From positions 5,580,001-5,644,000 of the forward strand of contig NZ_CP092427.2 of NCBI RefSeq assembly GCF_022374875.2: a stretch of 64,000 nt of DNA, given 5' to 3'. The translations under genes were made by a program, and so were the position numbers. The notes beneath the pieces were generated by a model, which was given only the letters and a program-made list of their open reading frames with translations, did not search any database and had not been told where the DNA came from. The DNA is from Mycolicibacterium rufum. GTDB lineage: Bacteria; Actinomycetota; Actinomycetes; Mycobacteriales; Mycobacteriaceae. Below, in pieces: positions 49,543 through 57,661 of the stretch (the first letter of the stretch is position 1; each line of letters opens with the position of its first letter).

Positions 49543-50466
49543 GTGAGGTACGCGGACACCGACACCCTCCGAATCGCCTACCTGGAGGATGGCGGTGCTG
49601 ACGGATGGCCGGTGGTGCTGTGTCATGGATTCCCTTACGACGTCCACGCATTCGACGAGGTGACGCCTGAGCTCATCCGAGAGGGCGCCCGGGTGATCCG
49701 GCCCTATGCGCGGGGCTTCGGACCGACCCGCTTTCTGACGTCTGACGCCGCACGGTCGGGCGAGCAGGCCGCACTGGCCGACGATCTGCGGCAACTGATC
49801 GTCGCGCTCGACCTGGTGGGCCCGATCGTGGCCGGATACGACTGGGGCGGCCTCGCCTGCTGCGGCGTGGCCGCGGTGTGGCCGGACCTCGTCTCGGGAA
49901 TGGTGTCGATGGCCGGTTACGACGTCATCGATGAGCGGCAGCAGCACGGCCTTCCCCCGTCGGTGGAACACGTCGCGTGGTACCAGCACCTGTTCCAGAC
50001 ATCACGTGGTCGCGAGAGTCTGGCGGCGCATCGGCGCGATCTGTGCGTGATGCTGTGGCGTCAGTGGTCGCCCACCTGGCGTTTCGATGACCACGTGTAC
50101 GAAGCAACGGCATCGTCCTTCGACAACCCCGACTTCGTCGACGTGGTGGTGCAGGCCTACCGCCACAACTTCGGCACCGTCGACGGCGATCCGCGGTACG
50201 CGTCCGCCCGGGCGACGTTGGCGCGGCGGCCGGTCATCCCGGTGCCCACCGTCACGCTGGACGGGGTGCACGATCCCCTCAAACCGGGCGGGACGGCCGA
50301 CCATGCTCCGATGTTCTCAGGACGTCACGAGCATCGGGCCGTCGACAGCGGCCACAATCTGCCCCAGGAGTGCCCGGCGGACTTCGCCGACGCGGTGCTC
50401 ACCGTGGCCGGGTGGCTGGGCCTCACGACGAGGTCTCGGCCGCCAATCGGGCCAGGGTGTCACTGA
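49543..50466 (+). CDS. Alpha/beta hydrolase (epoxide hydrolase/haloalkane dehalogenase-like)
   Basis: A 307-residue hydrolase: PVVLCHGFPYDVHAFDEV (HG oxyanion), YARGFGPTRFL, nucleophile elbow VAGYDWGGLACCGVAAVWP with Asp, a lid region, and a catalytic His in VDSGHNLPQECP. Asp as nucleophile indicates an epoxide hydrolase or dehalogenase rather than an esterase. It starts 10 nt after the Ddn-like gene and is probably cotranscribed. Its last 44 nt overlap the convergent SRPBCC gene. Confidence 0.88.
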   Translation: MRYADTDTLRIAYLEDGGADGWPVVLCHGFPYDVHAFDEVTPELIREGARVIRPYARGFGPTRFLTSDAARSGEQAALADDLRQLIVALDLVGPIVAGYDWGGLACCGVAAVWPDLVSGMVSMAGYDVIDERQQHGLPPSVEHVAWYQHLFQTSRGRESLAAHRRDLCVMLWRQWSPTWRFDDHVYEATASSFDNPDFVDVVVQAYRHNFGTVDGDPRYASARATLARRPVIPVPTVTLDGVHDPLKPGGTADHAPMFSGRHEHRAVDSGHNLPQECPADFADAVLTVAGWLGLTTRSRPPIGPGCH

Positions 50467-50887
50467 GCTGGTCTTCGGTCACCAACGGGAACTTGACCTT
50501 CTGCAACAGATCCTTGTCGGTGACCTTCGACCAGTCATAGGTGTGCCGGACCAACGTCGAGCCGGGGCCCTGAGCCTCCAACTCCCACAACCACTCCCAG
50601 CCGGGCGGTTCGGTACCCGCCGGTGCGGTCTTCCACGCCAACAGCTTGTCCTTGACGAATCCGGAGACGTGGTTGTCGGTCTTGTACTCCCCGCCCATAT
50701 GATCGCCCTGCATGTTCATCGTGAACACCTGGCCGACCTCCTGGATGCGGTCGGCGTGGTCCACGCCGCGGACGAATCCTGACCCGTCGAGAGCCTGGTG
50801 ACGGTGGGGATTCGACAGGATGTCGAAGACCGCGTCAGCCGGTGCGTCGATGCTTCGTTCGACCGTGACCTTCTTGTCGTCGCTCAT
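50423..50887 (-). CDS. SRPBCC family protein
   Basis: A 154-residue polyketide-cyclase/START-like protein: KVTVERSIDAPADAVFDILSNPHRHQALDGSGFVRG, FTMNMQGDHMGGEYKTDNHV and a C-terminal helix DTLARLAAETS. It probably binds a hydrophobic ligand. GGGGAG precedes the start codon. It stands alone between the hydrolase (44-nt tail overlap) and the divergent FKBP lipoprotein gene. Confidence 0.8.
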   Translation of the reverse strand: MSDDKKVTVERSIDAPADAVFDILSNPHRHQALDGSGFVRGVDHADRIQEVGQVFTMNMQGDHMGGEYKTDNHVSGFVKDKLLAWKTAPAGTEPPGWEWLWELEAQGPGSTLVRHTYDWSKVTDKDLLQKVKFPLVTEDQLSDTLARLAAETSS

Positions 50888-50952
50888 CTCCCCTCAGTGC
50901 CCACCCCCGCCCCGCGCCCAAACCTGCCCGGCCCGTCGGTACCGTTGCTCCG

Positions 50953-51519
50953 ATGACTTCCCGACGTCTGCCACTCCCGTTCGCGCTCGCCGTGTGCGCC
51001 GTCTCCGCCGCCGCCCTGACCGCCTGCGGCTCGGCGCCCTCCTCCGAAGCGCAGGCGCCCGCCTGCCCCACCGCGGCACCCAGCGCCGCCGGCGCCCCGG
51101 AGTGGACCCTGCCCGGTACGACGGGCAGCGTTGCCGTCACCGGATCCACCGACACCGCGGCGCCCCTGGTCACTGTCACGCCGCCGTTCAGCGTCGCCGA
51201 GACGCAGGTGCACACGTTGCAGGCCGGCCCCGGGCCCGTCGTCCCGGACACCGCCACCGTGTCGGTCTGCTACATGGGGGTCAACGGTCGCGACGGCGCG
51301 GTGTTCGACAGCAGCTACGAGCGCGGCGCCCCGGTGGAGTTCCCGCTCGACAACGTGGTGCCCGGGTTCCAGAAGGCGATCGCGGGTCAGAACGTCGGCT
51401 CGACCGTCGCGGTGGCGATGACCTCGGCCGACGGCTACCCGGCCGGCCAGCCCGGAGCCGGCATCCTGCCCGGCGACTCGCTGGTCTTCGCGATCAAGAT
51501 CCTCGACGTCACCGACTGA
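50953..51519 (+). CDS. Lipoprotein FKBP-type peptidyl-prolyl isomerase
   Basis: A 188-residue precursor. The lipobox LTAC places the lipidated Cys at residue 25 after a hydrophobic signal. The C-terminal 100 residues are FKBP-like: VSVCYMGVNGRDGAVFDSSYERGAPVEFPLDNVVPGFQKAIAGQNVGSTVAVAMTSADGY and a closing SLVFAIKILDV. It should assist protein folding in the cell envelope. TACCGT lies 7 nt before ATG 50953, suggesting a leaderless message. Confidence 0.88.
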   Translation: MTSRRLPLPFALAVCAVSAAALTACGSAPSSEAQAPACPTAAPSAAGAPEWTLPGTTGSVAVTGSTDTAAPLVTVTPPFSVAETQVHTLQAGPGPVVPDTATVSVCYMGVNGRDGAVFDSSYERGAPVEFPLDNVVPGFQKAIAGQNVGSTVAVAMTSADGYPAGQPGAGILPGDSLVFAIKILDVTD

Positions 51520-51622
51520 TCGGCGGGCCGGCTGGCACGATCCGCGACCCGATGGTCGTTGGCTTTGCCACAGCAGTCACAGAAGGTGTAAAAGCTGCTT
51601 CGAACGGCTATTGTTTCGTACC

Positions 51623-53035
51623 GTGACGTTAGCCAGGATTGCCGGCACCCGTGCAGTGCGGGCCCTGGCGGTCGGCGTCGTCATCTTCACGGCGTCCGTC
51701 GTCGGCATCGACAGTCGCCTCCCGGAATCGCTCGCGGTGCTGTGGCCGGCGAACGCCGTTCTGTTGGCTGTCCTGCTCCGCAGCCGCGGAGCGCACCGCC
51801 ATCTCGAGCTGTGGGTCGCCGCGGCCATCGGCTACGTGGCCGCCGACGTCTCCCACGGCACGGCCACGGTTCCCGCCGTCGTCCTGGCGCTGGCCAATCT
51901 GTCCGGCGTCCTCATGGCGCTGCTCGTGTGCATCCGGCTCGGAGTCGCCGGAGTGCGCGACGCGACACCGTCGACCGTCGTCCGCCTCGCGTCGGGCTGT
52001 GTCGCCGGGTGTGCGGTGGGCGCCGTCATCGGCGCCACGGTCGCCGTCAGTTACTTCGGCGGCACCTGGTCGCAAGGCTGGCTGAGCTGGTTCGCGTGCG
52101 ACCTGGTCAACTACGCCAGCCTGCTCCCCGTGCTCCTCACGGTCCGCCGGTGGCGGTGGACCGGGGTCCAGGGTGCGCTCACGACAGCGGCGATGCCGTG
52201 GGCTCTGTTGACGGTTCTGCTGGCCGTCGCCTGGTTCATGCGTGACAGCGGCAGCGCCGTGGCCTTCACCGTGCCGGCGCTGGTGGCCTGCGCACTGGGC
52301 GGCCGGATGTTCGCCACCGCGCTGATGGTGATGACCTCCACCGTGGCGATGCTCGCGCTGTCGGTCGGAGTCGGCGCGAGCACGGCGCCCGCGCCGGTGA
52401 GCACGACGACCCAGATCGCGCTGGCTCTGCTCGCGCTCGGTCCTCTGGTCGTCGCGGCGGCGACCGCCGAGCGGCGCCGACTCCTCGACGAGCTCCGGCA
52501 GGCGACCACCCGGGACGATCTGACCGGCGTGCTGCGGCGGGGCGAGTTCTCGGCCCGCGCACAGGAACTGCTGGCCGACGGCGACCGTACGGGAGCGCCG
52601 TCGGCGTTCCTGATGATGGACCTCGACCACTTCAAACTGCTGAACGACCGGCGCGGGCACCGCGCCGGTGACCAGGCACTCGTTGACTTCAGCGCGATCC
52701 TGCGGGACGTCCTGGGGCGAGCCGGCAGCGCCGAGCGGCCCGGGGCGATCATCGGGCGGGTCGGGGGCGAGGAGTTCGCGGCGCTGCTTCCCGGAGTCAC
52801 TGTCGAACGGGCCCGCTCGCTGGCCGAGGAGATCCGCCGCCGTCAAGAAGACCGCGCCCGTTCCGATTTCGGTCCCGACGGCAGCACGGTGAGCATCGGG
52901 GTGTCCTGCTGCACCGGTCGCCGCGACCTCGACGAGCTGATGATGTCCGCCGACACGTCGGTCTACAGCGCCAAGCGCCGGGGCCGCAACGGCGTCGTCG
53001 TCGCCGACACCATGCTCAGGGCGGTCGGTGATTAG
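51623..53035 (+). CDS. MASE1-GGDEF diguanylate cyclase
   Basis: A 470-residue protein with an N-terminal MASE1-like domain of about eight membrane segments (SRLPESLAVLWPANAVLLAVLLRSRG through LLALGPLVVAAAT), a short coiled linker and a GGDEF domain (RDDLTGVLRRGEF, MMDLDHFKLLNDRRGHRAGDQ, RVGGEEFAALLPG). GGEEF is catalytically competent for c-di-GMP synthesis. The RxxD inhibitory site five residues upstream is absent (RPGAIIG), so product inhibition is unlikely. GTG 51623 lies 8 nt behind TATTGT, favouring it over TTG 51611. Confidence 0.9.
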   Translation: MTLARIAGTRAVRALAVGVVIFTASVVGIDSRLPESLAVLWPANAVLLAVLLRSRGAHRHLELWVAAAIGYVAADVSHGTATVPAVVLALANLSGVLMALLVCIRLGVAGVRDATPSTVVRLASGCVAGCAVGAVIGATVAVSYFGGTWSQGWLSWFACDLVNYASLLPVLLTVRRWRWTGVQGALTTAAMPWALLTVLLAVAWFMRDSGSAVAFTVPALVACALGGRMFATALMVMTSTVAMLALSVGVGASTAPAPVSTTTQIALALLALGPLVVAAATAERRRLLDELRQATTRDDLTGVLRRGEFSARAQELLADGDRTGAPSAFLMMDLDHFKLLNDRRGHRAGDQALVDFSAILRDVLGRAGSAERPGAIIGRVGGEEFAALLPGVTVERARSLAEEIRRRQEDRARSDFGPDGSTVSIGVSCCTGRRDLDELMMSADTSVYSAKRRGRNGVVVADTMLRAVGD

Positions 53036-53041
53036 CGGGCG

Positions 53042-53902
53042 TCACGGCAGCACTTCGCCGCGACGACGCTCCTCCCACAACGCCATTCGCGTCCGCGCCG
53101 GCTCACCCAGCGCGTCCATCACCAACGGGATCAGCAACTCGGTGAGCAGAAAGCCCGCCGACATACTCTGATACACCGTCCCGACGGTGCTCGAGGCGGC
53201 CAGCACCACCTCGGCGTCGGGAGCCACCGGACAGGCCATGTCGTCGGTGATCAGCAGCAGCGTCGCGCCGGCCCGGTGCACATCGGCGGCGAGTTCCGCG
53301 GCGCTGCGGTGGTATCGGTGATAGTCGAAGAGCACCACGACATCTCGCCGTGTCAGGTCCATCATCGTGCCGAGATCCCTGCCCTTCGGGTCCGACAGCA
53401 GCCGCACACCCGGGCGCAGCTGCTCGAGGTGGGCCGCCAGATACACCGCCAGCAGGTGTGAGAAGCGGCCGCCGTGTAAGTGCAGCGGACGCGATGCGTC
53501 GGCCATCAGCGCCACCGCCGCCTCGAGCATCGGCGCGGGCAGCCGCGCCAGAGTCTCCTCGGCACAGGCGTTCTGCGCCCGCGCCTGCTGCAGGAGCCGA
53601 TCGAGTTGACTGCCCGCGCGCGGCGCGTCGGCAAGCCGCGTCAACGGACCGCTCGACTGCTGGGTGAGTTCGGCGCGCAACGCCACCTGCAGATCGGTGA
53701 ACCCGTCGTAGCCGAGCGACTGGGCGAAGCGCAGCACCGTCGGTGGGCTCACCTCGGCGCGCTCGGCAAGCCGGGCGGCGCTGGCCAGTCCTGCGCTCGG
53801 GTAGTCGGCGAGCAGCGCTCGGCCCACCCGGCGTTCGGCGCGGCTGAGGTCGGCCAGCGCGGCGTTGGTGCGGGCCGCCACCGTCTCGCCCCGTTCGTTC
53901 AT
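53042..53902 (-). CDS. MurR/RpiR family transcriptional regulator
   Basis: A 286-residue regulator with an N-terminal HTH_6 domain (LSRAERRVGRALLADYPSAGLASAARLAERAEVSPPTVLRFAQSLGYDGFTDLQ) and a C-terminal SIS domain (ASRPLHLHGGRFSHLLAVYLAAHLEQL, VVVLFDYHRYHRSAAELAADVHRAGATLLLITD). SIS domains bind phospho-sugars or other small acids. It begins 4 nt after the class II amidotransferase gene on the same strand, and it is the obvious regulator of the divergent gamma-glutamylation cluster. CAGATT 6 nt before ATG could also give it its own leaderless start. Confidence 0.88.
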   Translation of the reverse strand: MNERGETVAARTNAALADLSRAERRVGRALLADYPSAGLASAARLAERAEVSPPTVLRFAQSLGYDGFTDLQVALRAELTQQSSGPLTRLADAPRAGSQLDRLLQQARAQNACAEETLARLPAPMLEAAVALMADASRPLHLHGGRFSHLLAVYLAAHLEQLRPGVRLLSDPKGRDLGTMMDLTRRDVVVLFDYHRYHRSAAELAADVHRAGATLLLITDDMACPVAPDAEVVLAASSTVGTVYQSMSAGFLLTELLIPLVMDALGEPARTRMALWEERRRGEVLP

Positions 53903-53906
53903 GCGA

Positions 53907-54701
53907 TCAATCTGCCATGATCGGCACGATCGTCATGGACAAGTCGTCCAGCGAGATCGAGGCCACGCTCTCTGGAGGCAGTGGGCTCCAGTCCAGATCG
54001 CCGAACCCGGTCGACCCGATCACCACGGTGGCGTCGTCGGGACGTGCCACCCGCAACGAGAAGTAGTCCTCGAGGTGCTCGGCGGGCAGATCGGTGGCGC
54101 GGATCTCCTCGATGTCCTCGTCGAGCAGCGCGCTCTTGGCGTGGGCGTGCACGGCGATGAGGCGGCCCTCCCCCAGCAGCAGCGCGTTGAGGCTGGCGTC
54201 CGGGTAGATCTGCCGTAGTTCGGCGACCGCCCGTCGGACCGCCTCGGCCAAATCGTCTGTCATGGAACGGTATTGACGCACCAGCGCGAAGTACCGTTCG
54301 CTGTCGGTGGTGCCGCGCAGGTCCGCGGCGATACGCCGATCGAGCAGCGCTTCGAGTGCGGCGATCGGCTTGATGGATCCGTTGTGCGCCATCGCCACGC
54401 CGTCGGCGATGAACGGGTGGGAGTTCTCCGGCTGGACGGCCAGTCCGTTGGTCGCCCATCGCAGGTGAACCACCGATCCGCGCACGGATTCCTTCGTGGC
54501 GGTGCCGAAGCGCGGGTCTTCCACCGCGCTGTCGGCCGAAACCTCTACGCGGGGAGTGTCATCGGGGTCGAACACCGACGCCGCCCCCCAGCCGTCCCCG
54601 TGGATCCTGGTCAGCGCGAGGAAGTCGGTGAGAACCGTGTCCCCGACCGTGTCGGCCACCGAGGTCGGCACCACCGACGCCACACCCAGCAGACGGCACA
54701 T
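53907..54701 (-). CDS. Class II glutamine amidotransferase-type hydrolase (EgtC-like fold)
   Basis: A 264-residue Ntn hydrolase. ATG 54701 is chosen because it puts Cys at residue 2 (MCRLLGVAS), the N-terminal nucleophile, and lies 6 nt from GGAGGGAG, whereas the ATG two codons upstream abuts that site. HGDGWG, HLRWATNGLAVQPENSHPF and MAHNGSI are the conserved glutamine-binding blocks. EgtC of ergothioneine synthesis, with this fold, hydrolyses a gamma-glutamyl amide bond; an analogous gamma-glutamyl-amine hydrolase role fits the divergent ligase. No synthase domain is attached. Confidence 0.85.
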   Translation of the reverse strand: MCRLLGVASVVPTSVADTVGDTVLTDFLALTRIHGDGWGAASVFDPDDTPRVEVSADSAVEDPRFGTATKESVRGSVVHLRWATNGLAVQPENSHPFIADGVAMAHNGSIKPIAALEALLDRRIAADLRGTTDSERYFALVRQYRSMTDDLAEAVRRAVAELRQIYPDASLNALLLGEGRLIAVHAHAKSALLDEDIEEIRATDLPAEHLEDYFSLRVARPDDATVVIGSTGFGDLDWSPLPPESVASISLDDLSMTIVPIMAD

Positions 54702-54743
54702 CGGCATCTCCCTCCACCCCGACGACGGGATCTAATGAATCGA

Positions 54744-54784
54744 TCATAAAGGGCCGGATTTAAAGACGCTGAAACATTTATGAC
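54744..54784. promoter_or_regulatory. Symmetrical divergent promoters of the amidotransferase and ligase genes
   Basis: TCATAAA (54744-54750) and TTTATGA (54777-54783) are exact inverted copies 26 bp apart in an AT-rich island. On the minus strand the left arm contains TATGAT and on the plus strand the right arm contains TATGAC, each a plausible -10 for the gene it faces. GTG 54790 begins 5 nt after TATGAC. A single RpiR-bound complex could control both directions. Confidence 0.55.
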
Positions 54785-54789
54785 ATAGC

Positions 54790-56127
54790 GTGAATCCCAT
54801 GGGACATCCCGACTCGAGCGACCGGGCCGATCACCTGCGTGCCGACGGCGTCGCGATCGTCGCCGGTTCGGTCACCGACCTGGCCGGCGTCACCAGAGCC
54901 AAGTACGTTCCCGTCTCGCGGCTCGGAGCCTTCACGCGCGCAGGAATGGGGGTCTCCCCCTCGTGGAGTGTGTTCTGCGTCGACAGCGGCATCGCCTTCA
55001 CCCCGAGCATCGGGGTGGCCGGTGACCTGCGCATCCGCATCGATCCGGACGACGTGCGTGTCGTCGAGGACGGGGTCGCGTGGGCGCCCGGCTCGCTGAA
55101 CGACCAGTACGGCGAGCCTGCGCCGCTGTGCACCCGGACACTGCTCGCGCGATACGAACGCGCTGCCACCGACCACGGCCTGGACGTGCAGATGGGCGCA
55201 GAGTTGGAGTGCACCATGCTCGCGGCCGACGGGGGTCCCGCGACCACCGAGCCGTGGTCCCCCTACGGCATCAGAACATCGCTGGACAGGTCGGCCTTCC
55301 TGGTCGACCTAGCCGCGACCGCCGAGCGGGCCGGGCTGCCGGTCGAGCAACTGCACACCGAGTACGGCCACGACCAACTCGAGATCTCGCTCGCTCCCGA
55401 TACGCCGGTGGCGGCGGCGGACGCCGTCATCCTGGCGCGGATCGTGCTCAGCCGCGCGGCCGCGCGCCACGGACTGCGGATCTCGTTCTCGCCGGTTCCG
55501 TTCGACGGCGCCGCCGGCAACGGCGCGCACCTGCACCTGTCGCTGTCCGATGCCGAGGGCCCGCTGCTCTCCGGCGGCGACGGGCCGCGCGGGCTGCGGA
55601 CGAGCGGCGCGGCGGCCATCGCCGGGGTGCTCGACACGCTGCCTGATCTCCTCGGTCTCTATGCCGGGTCGGCCGTGTCGGCGCTGCGCCTCAAGCCAGG
55701 CAACTGGGCAGGCGCCACCGCCTGCTGGGGACTGGAGAACCGGGAGGCCGCGGTGCGGTTGATCGCCGCCACGCCGGGTAACCCGCACGGCGCCAACATG
55801 GAACTGAAATTGATCGACCCCAGCGCCAACCCCTACCTCGCCGCCGCCGCCTTCCTCGGCAGCGCATTGCGCGGCATTGACCGCACCCTCGCCCTGCCCG
55901 AGGAGATTCCTGAGAATCCCGCCCAGTCGGGAATCTCGACCCGCCCGCTGCCGCTGGCCCAGCGCGAGGCCCTCGAGGCGATGGACACCTCGAAGGCCGC
56001 GGCCGAACTGCTCACCTCCGAGATCGTCGAAGCCCTTGTCGCCGTGCGCCGATACGAGCTCGAGACGTTCGGCGACATGCCCCCCGCTCAGATCTGCGAC
56101 GCCCTCCGGCTCGCCTGGACCTGCTGA
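54790..56127 (+). CDS. Glutamine synthetase-like gamma-glutamyl-amine ligase (FluG C-terminal type)
   Basis: A 445-residue GS-superfamily enzyme. The catalytic domain shows ELECTML and EYGHDQLEISLAP (metal-binding Glu), GNGAHLHLSLSD (His loop), RLKPGNWAGATACWGLENREAAVRL and NMELKLIDPSANPYL. It lacks true GlnA hallmarks such as the Tyr adenylylation loop, and is closer to GlnA3/GlnA4, IpuC and FluG-type ligases that glutamylate amines using ATP. The amine is unknown. Either GTG 54790 or ATG 54799 may be the start. It is first in the five-gene plus-strand cluster. Confidence 0.87.
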   Translation: MNPMGHPDSSDRADHLRADGVAIVAGSVTDLAGVTRAKYVPVSRLGAFTRAGMGVSPSWSVFCVDSGIAFTPSIGVAGDLRIRIDPDDVRVVEDGVAWAPGSLNDQYGEPAPLCTRTLLARYERAATDHGLDVQMGAELECTMLAADGGPATTEPWSPYGIRTSLDRSAFLVDLAATAERAGLPVEQLHTEYGHDQLEISLAPDTPVAAADAVILARIVLSRAAARHGLRISFSPVPFDGAAGNGAHLHLSLSDAEGPLLSGGDGPRGLRTSGAAAIAGVLDTLPDLLGLYAGSAVSALRLKPGNWAGATACWGLENREAAVRLIAATPGNPHGANMELKLIDPSANPYLAAAAFLGSALRGIDRTLALPEEIPENPAQSGISTRPLPLAQREALEAMDTSKAAAELLTSEIVEALVAVRRYELETFGDMPPAQICDALRLAWTC

Positions 56128-56143
56128 AGTGAAGGAGAAACCC

Positions 56144-57661
56144 ATGGCACCAGAACTGTCAGTGAACTCAGATCAGCCCGATCAGATCCCGCACCGCCGC
56201 CTGCCGTTCTGGGTCGCGCTGGCGCTGTCGGTGGCCCTGGTCGGGCCGACCCTGGCGATGTCCGGCAACGGGCAGGGCCTGATCGGGACCGTGGGCAAGT
56301 CGATCCCGCTGGTGTTCCTCATCGGCCTCGTCGGCGTCTCCCTCGTCGGCTACAGCTTCGTGCGACTCACCCGCCACCTCAACCACGCCGGATCGGCCTA
56401 CGGACTGGTGGGCGGCACCATCGGACCGCGCACCGGGTTCTTCTCCGGTTTCGCGATGCTGGGTGCCTACTGGGGGTTCTCGATCGGCACGCTCGCGCTG
56501 ACCGCCGCCTTCGTGAACTCCTTCATCGCCGCGCTGCAACCCGGCAATGACAACCCCTACCAGGTGCCGTGGCTGCTGATCGTCGTCATCGGGGCTGTCA
56601 TCTCGTTCCTGTTGTCCGGCCGCGACATTCAGCTGCTCGCCAAGATCCTGCTCGCCATCGAGGGCATCGGCATCCTGGCGATGATCGTGCTCGTGGTGGC
56701 CATTTTCGCCCGAGGCGGAGCGCCCAGCACGGGCATCGACTTCTCGGTGTTCTCCTTCTCCGGCGGTGTCTCCGCGTCGGCAGTGCTCGCCGGCGTGGTG
56801 GCGGCGTTCCTGTCCTGGGCGGGTTTCGAGGCGTGCGCGTCGATGGGCGAGGAGACCGACGACCCGAAACGCAACATCCCCCGGGCGCTGGCCGGAACGC
56901 TGATCCTCACCGGCGTGTTGTTCGTCGTCGTGATGTTCGCCCAGGTGGTCGGATTCGGCACCGACGCCGCCGGTCTCGAGGCGTTCCAGGGATCCGGCAA
57001 CACCCTCGGTGACCTCGGCGGCACCTACATCGGCCAGTGGTTCTCCCTCGTCATCATCTTCACTGCAATCGTCTCCGCGTTCGGGTGTCATCTCGCGACG
57101 TCGGCGACGTCGGGTCGCATGCTCTATGCGTTCGGGCGCGACGGCTTCGGGCCGAAAGCGTTGGCGCACATCCACGCCGACACTGGCGGTCCGCGCCGCG
57201 CCACGTGGCTTGTCGTGGTCGTCGCCCTGGTGGTCGACCTCATCTGCGGGGCGCTCGGCTGGCCCGACATGGGCACCGGCAACGCCGCCATCAACACCTA
57301 CTTCCTGTTCGCGGTCGCCGGATCGGTGTGCCTGATGGTGTGCTACCTACTCGTCGAGATCGCCGCCGCGTGGTTCGTCGGGGCGCCGAAGTTCGTGTCC
57401 GTGCACGGCGGTGCGGGCAGGGTCCCCGGACTCGTGCTGCCTCTGCTGGGAGCGGTCGTGATCGTCACCGTGCTGTGGTTCAACGTCAAGGATGCCGACA
57501 CCTGGTCGGCCGCGCCGCTGCTCGGCTTGTACTGGTGCGCCCTCGGCCTGGTCATCGCGGTCGCGCTGTCGGGTATCGCCAAGCGCGTCGGTCAATCCCT
57601 GGCGCTGGAACTGGAACTCACGCCACGCGGCGGCGCCGCCGAGCCGACCCGTCCCGCGTGA
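56144..57661 (+). CDS. APC-family amino acid/amine permease
   Basis: A 505-residue transporter with about twelve membrane segments: PFWVALALSVALVGPTLAMSGNGQG, HAGSAYGLVGGTIGPRTGFFSGF (segment 3 region), FLSWAGFEACASMGEETDDPKRNIPRAL and SATSGRMLYAFGRDG, all typical of the APC superfamily. It probably imports the amine or amino acid handled by the cluster. GAAGGAG lies 7 nt before ATG 56144, 16 nt after the ligase stop. Its stop overlaps the aminotransferase start as GTGA. Confidence 0.9.
   Translation: MAPELSVNSDQPDQIPHRRLPFWVALALSVALVGPTLAMSGNGQGLIGTVGKSIPLVFLIGLVGVSLVGYSFVRLTRHLNHAGSAYGLVGGTIGPRTGFFSGFAMLGAYWGFSIGTLALTAAFVNSFIAALQPGNDNPYQVPWLLIVVIGAVISFLLSGRDIQLLAKILLAIEGIGILAMIVLVVAIFARGGAPSTGIDFSVFSFSGGVSASAVLAGVVAAFLSWAGFEACASMGEETDDPKRNIPRALAGTLILTGVLFVVVMFAQVVGFGTDAAGLEAFQGSGNTLGDLGGTYIGQWFSLVIIFTAIVSAFGCHLATSATSGRMLYAFGRDGFGPKALAHIHADTGGPRRATWLVVVVALVVDLICGALGWPDMGTGNAAINTYFLFAVAGSVCLMVCYLLVEIAAAWFVGAPKFVSVHGGAGRVPGLVLPLLGAVVIVTVLWFNVKDADTWSAAPLLGLYWCALGLVIAVALSGIAKRVGQSLALELELTPRGGAAEPTRPA

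Noticed and set aside
53907..54701. Assignment as egtC of ergothioneine synthesis
   Set aside because: No egtA, egtB, egtD or egtE gene is present; context is an amine cluster. Only the fold and Cys2 nucleophile are shared.
54790..56127. Assignment as the housekeeping glutamine synthetase GlnA
   Set aside because: It lacks the adenylylation Tyr region and lies in a permease/aminotransferase/decarboxylase cluster, as gamma-glutamyl-amine ligases do.
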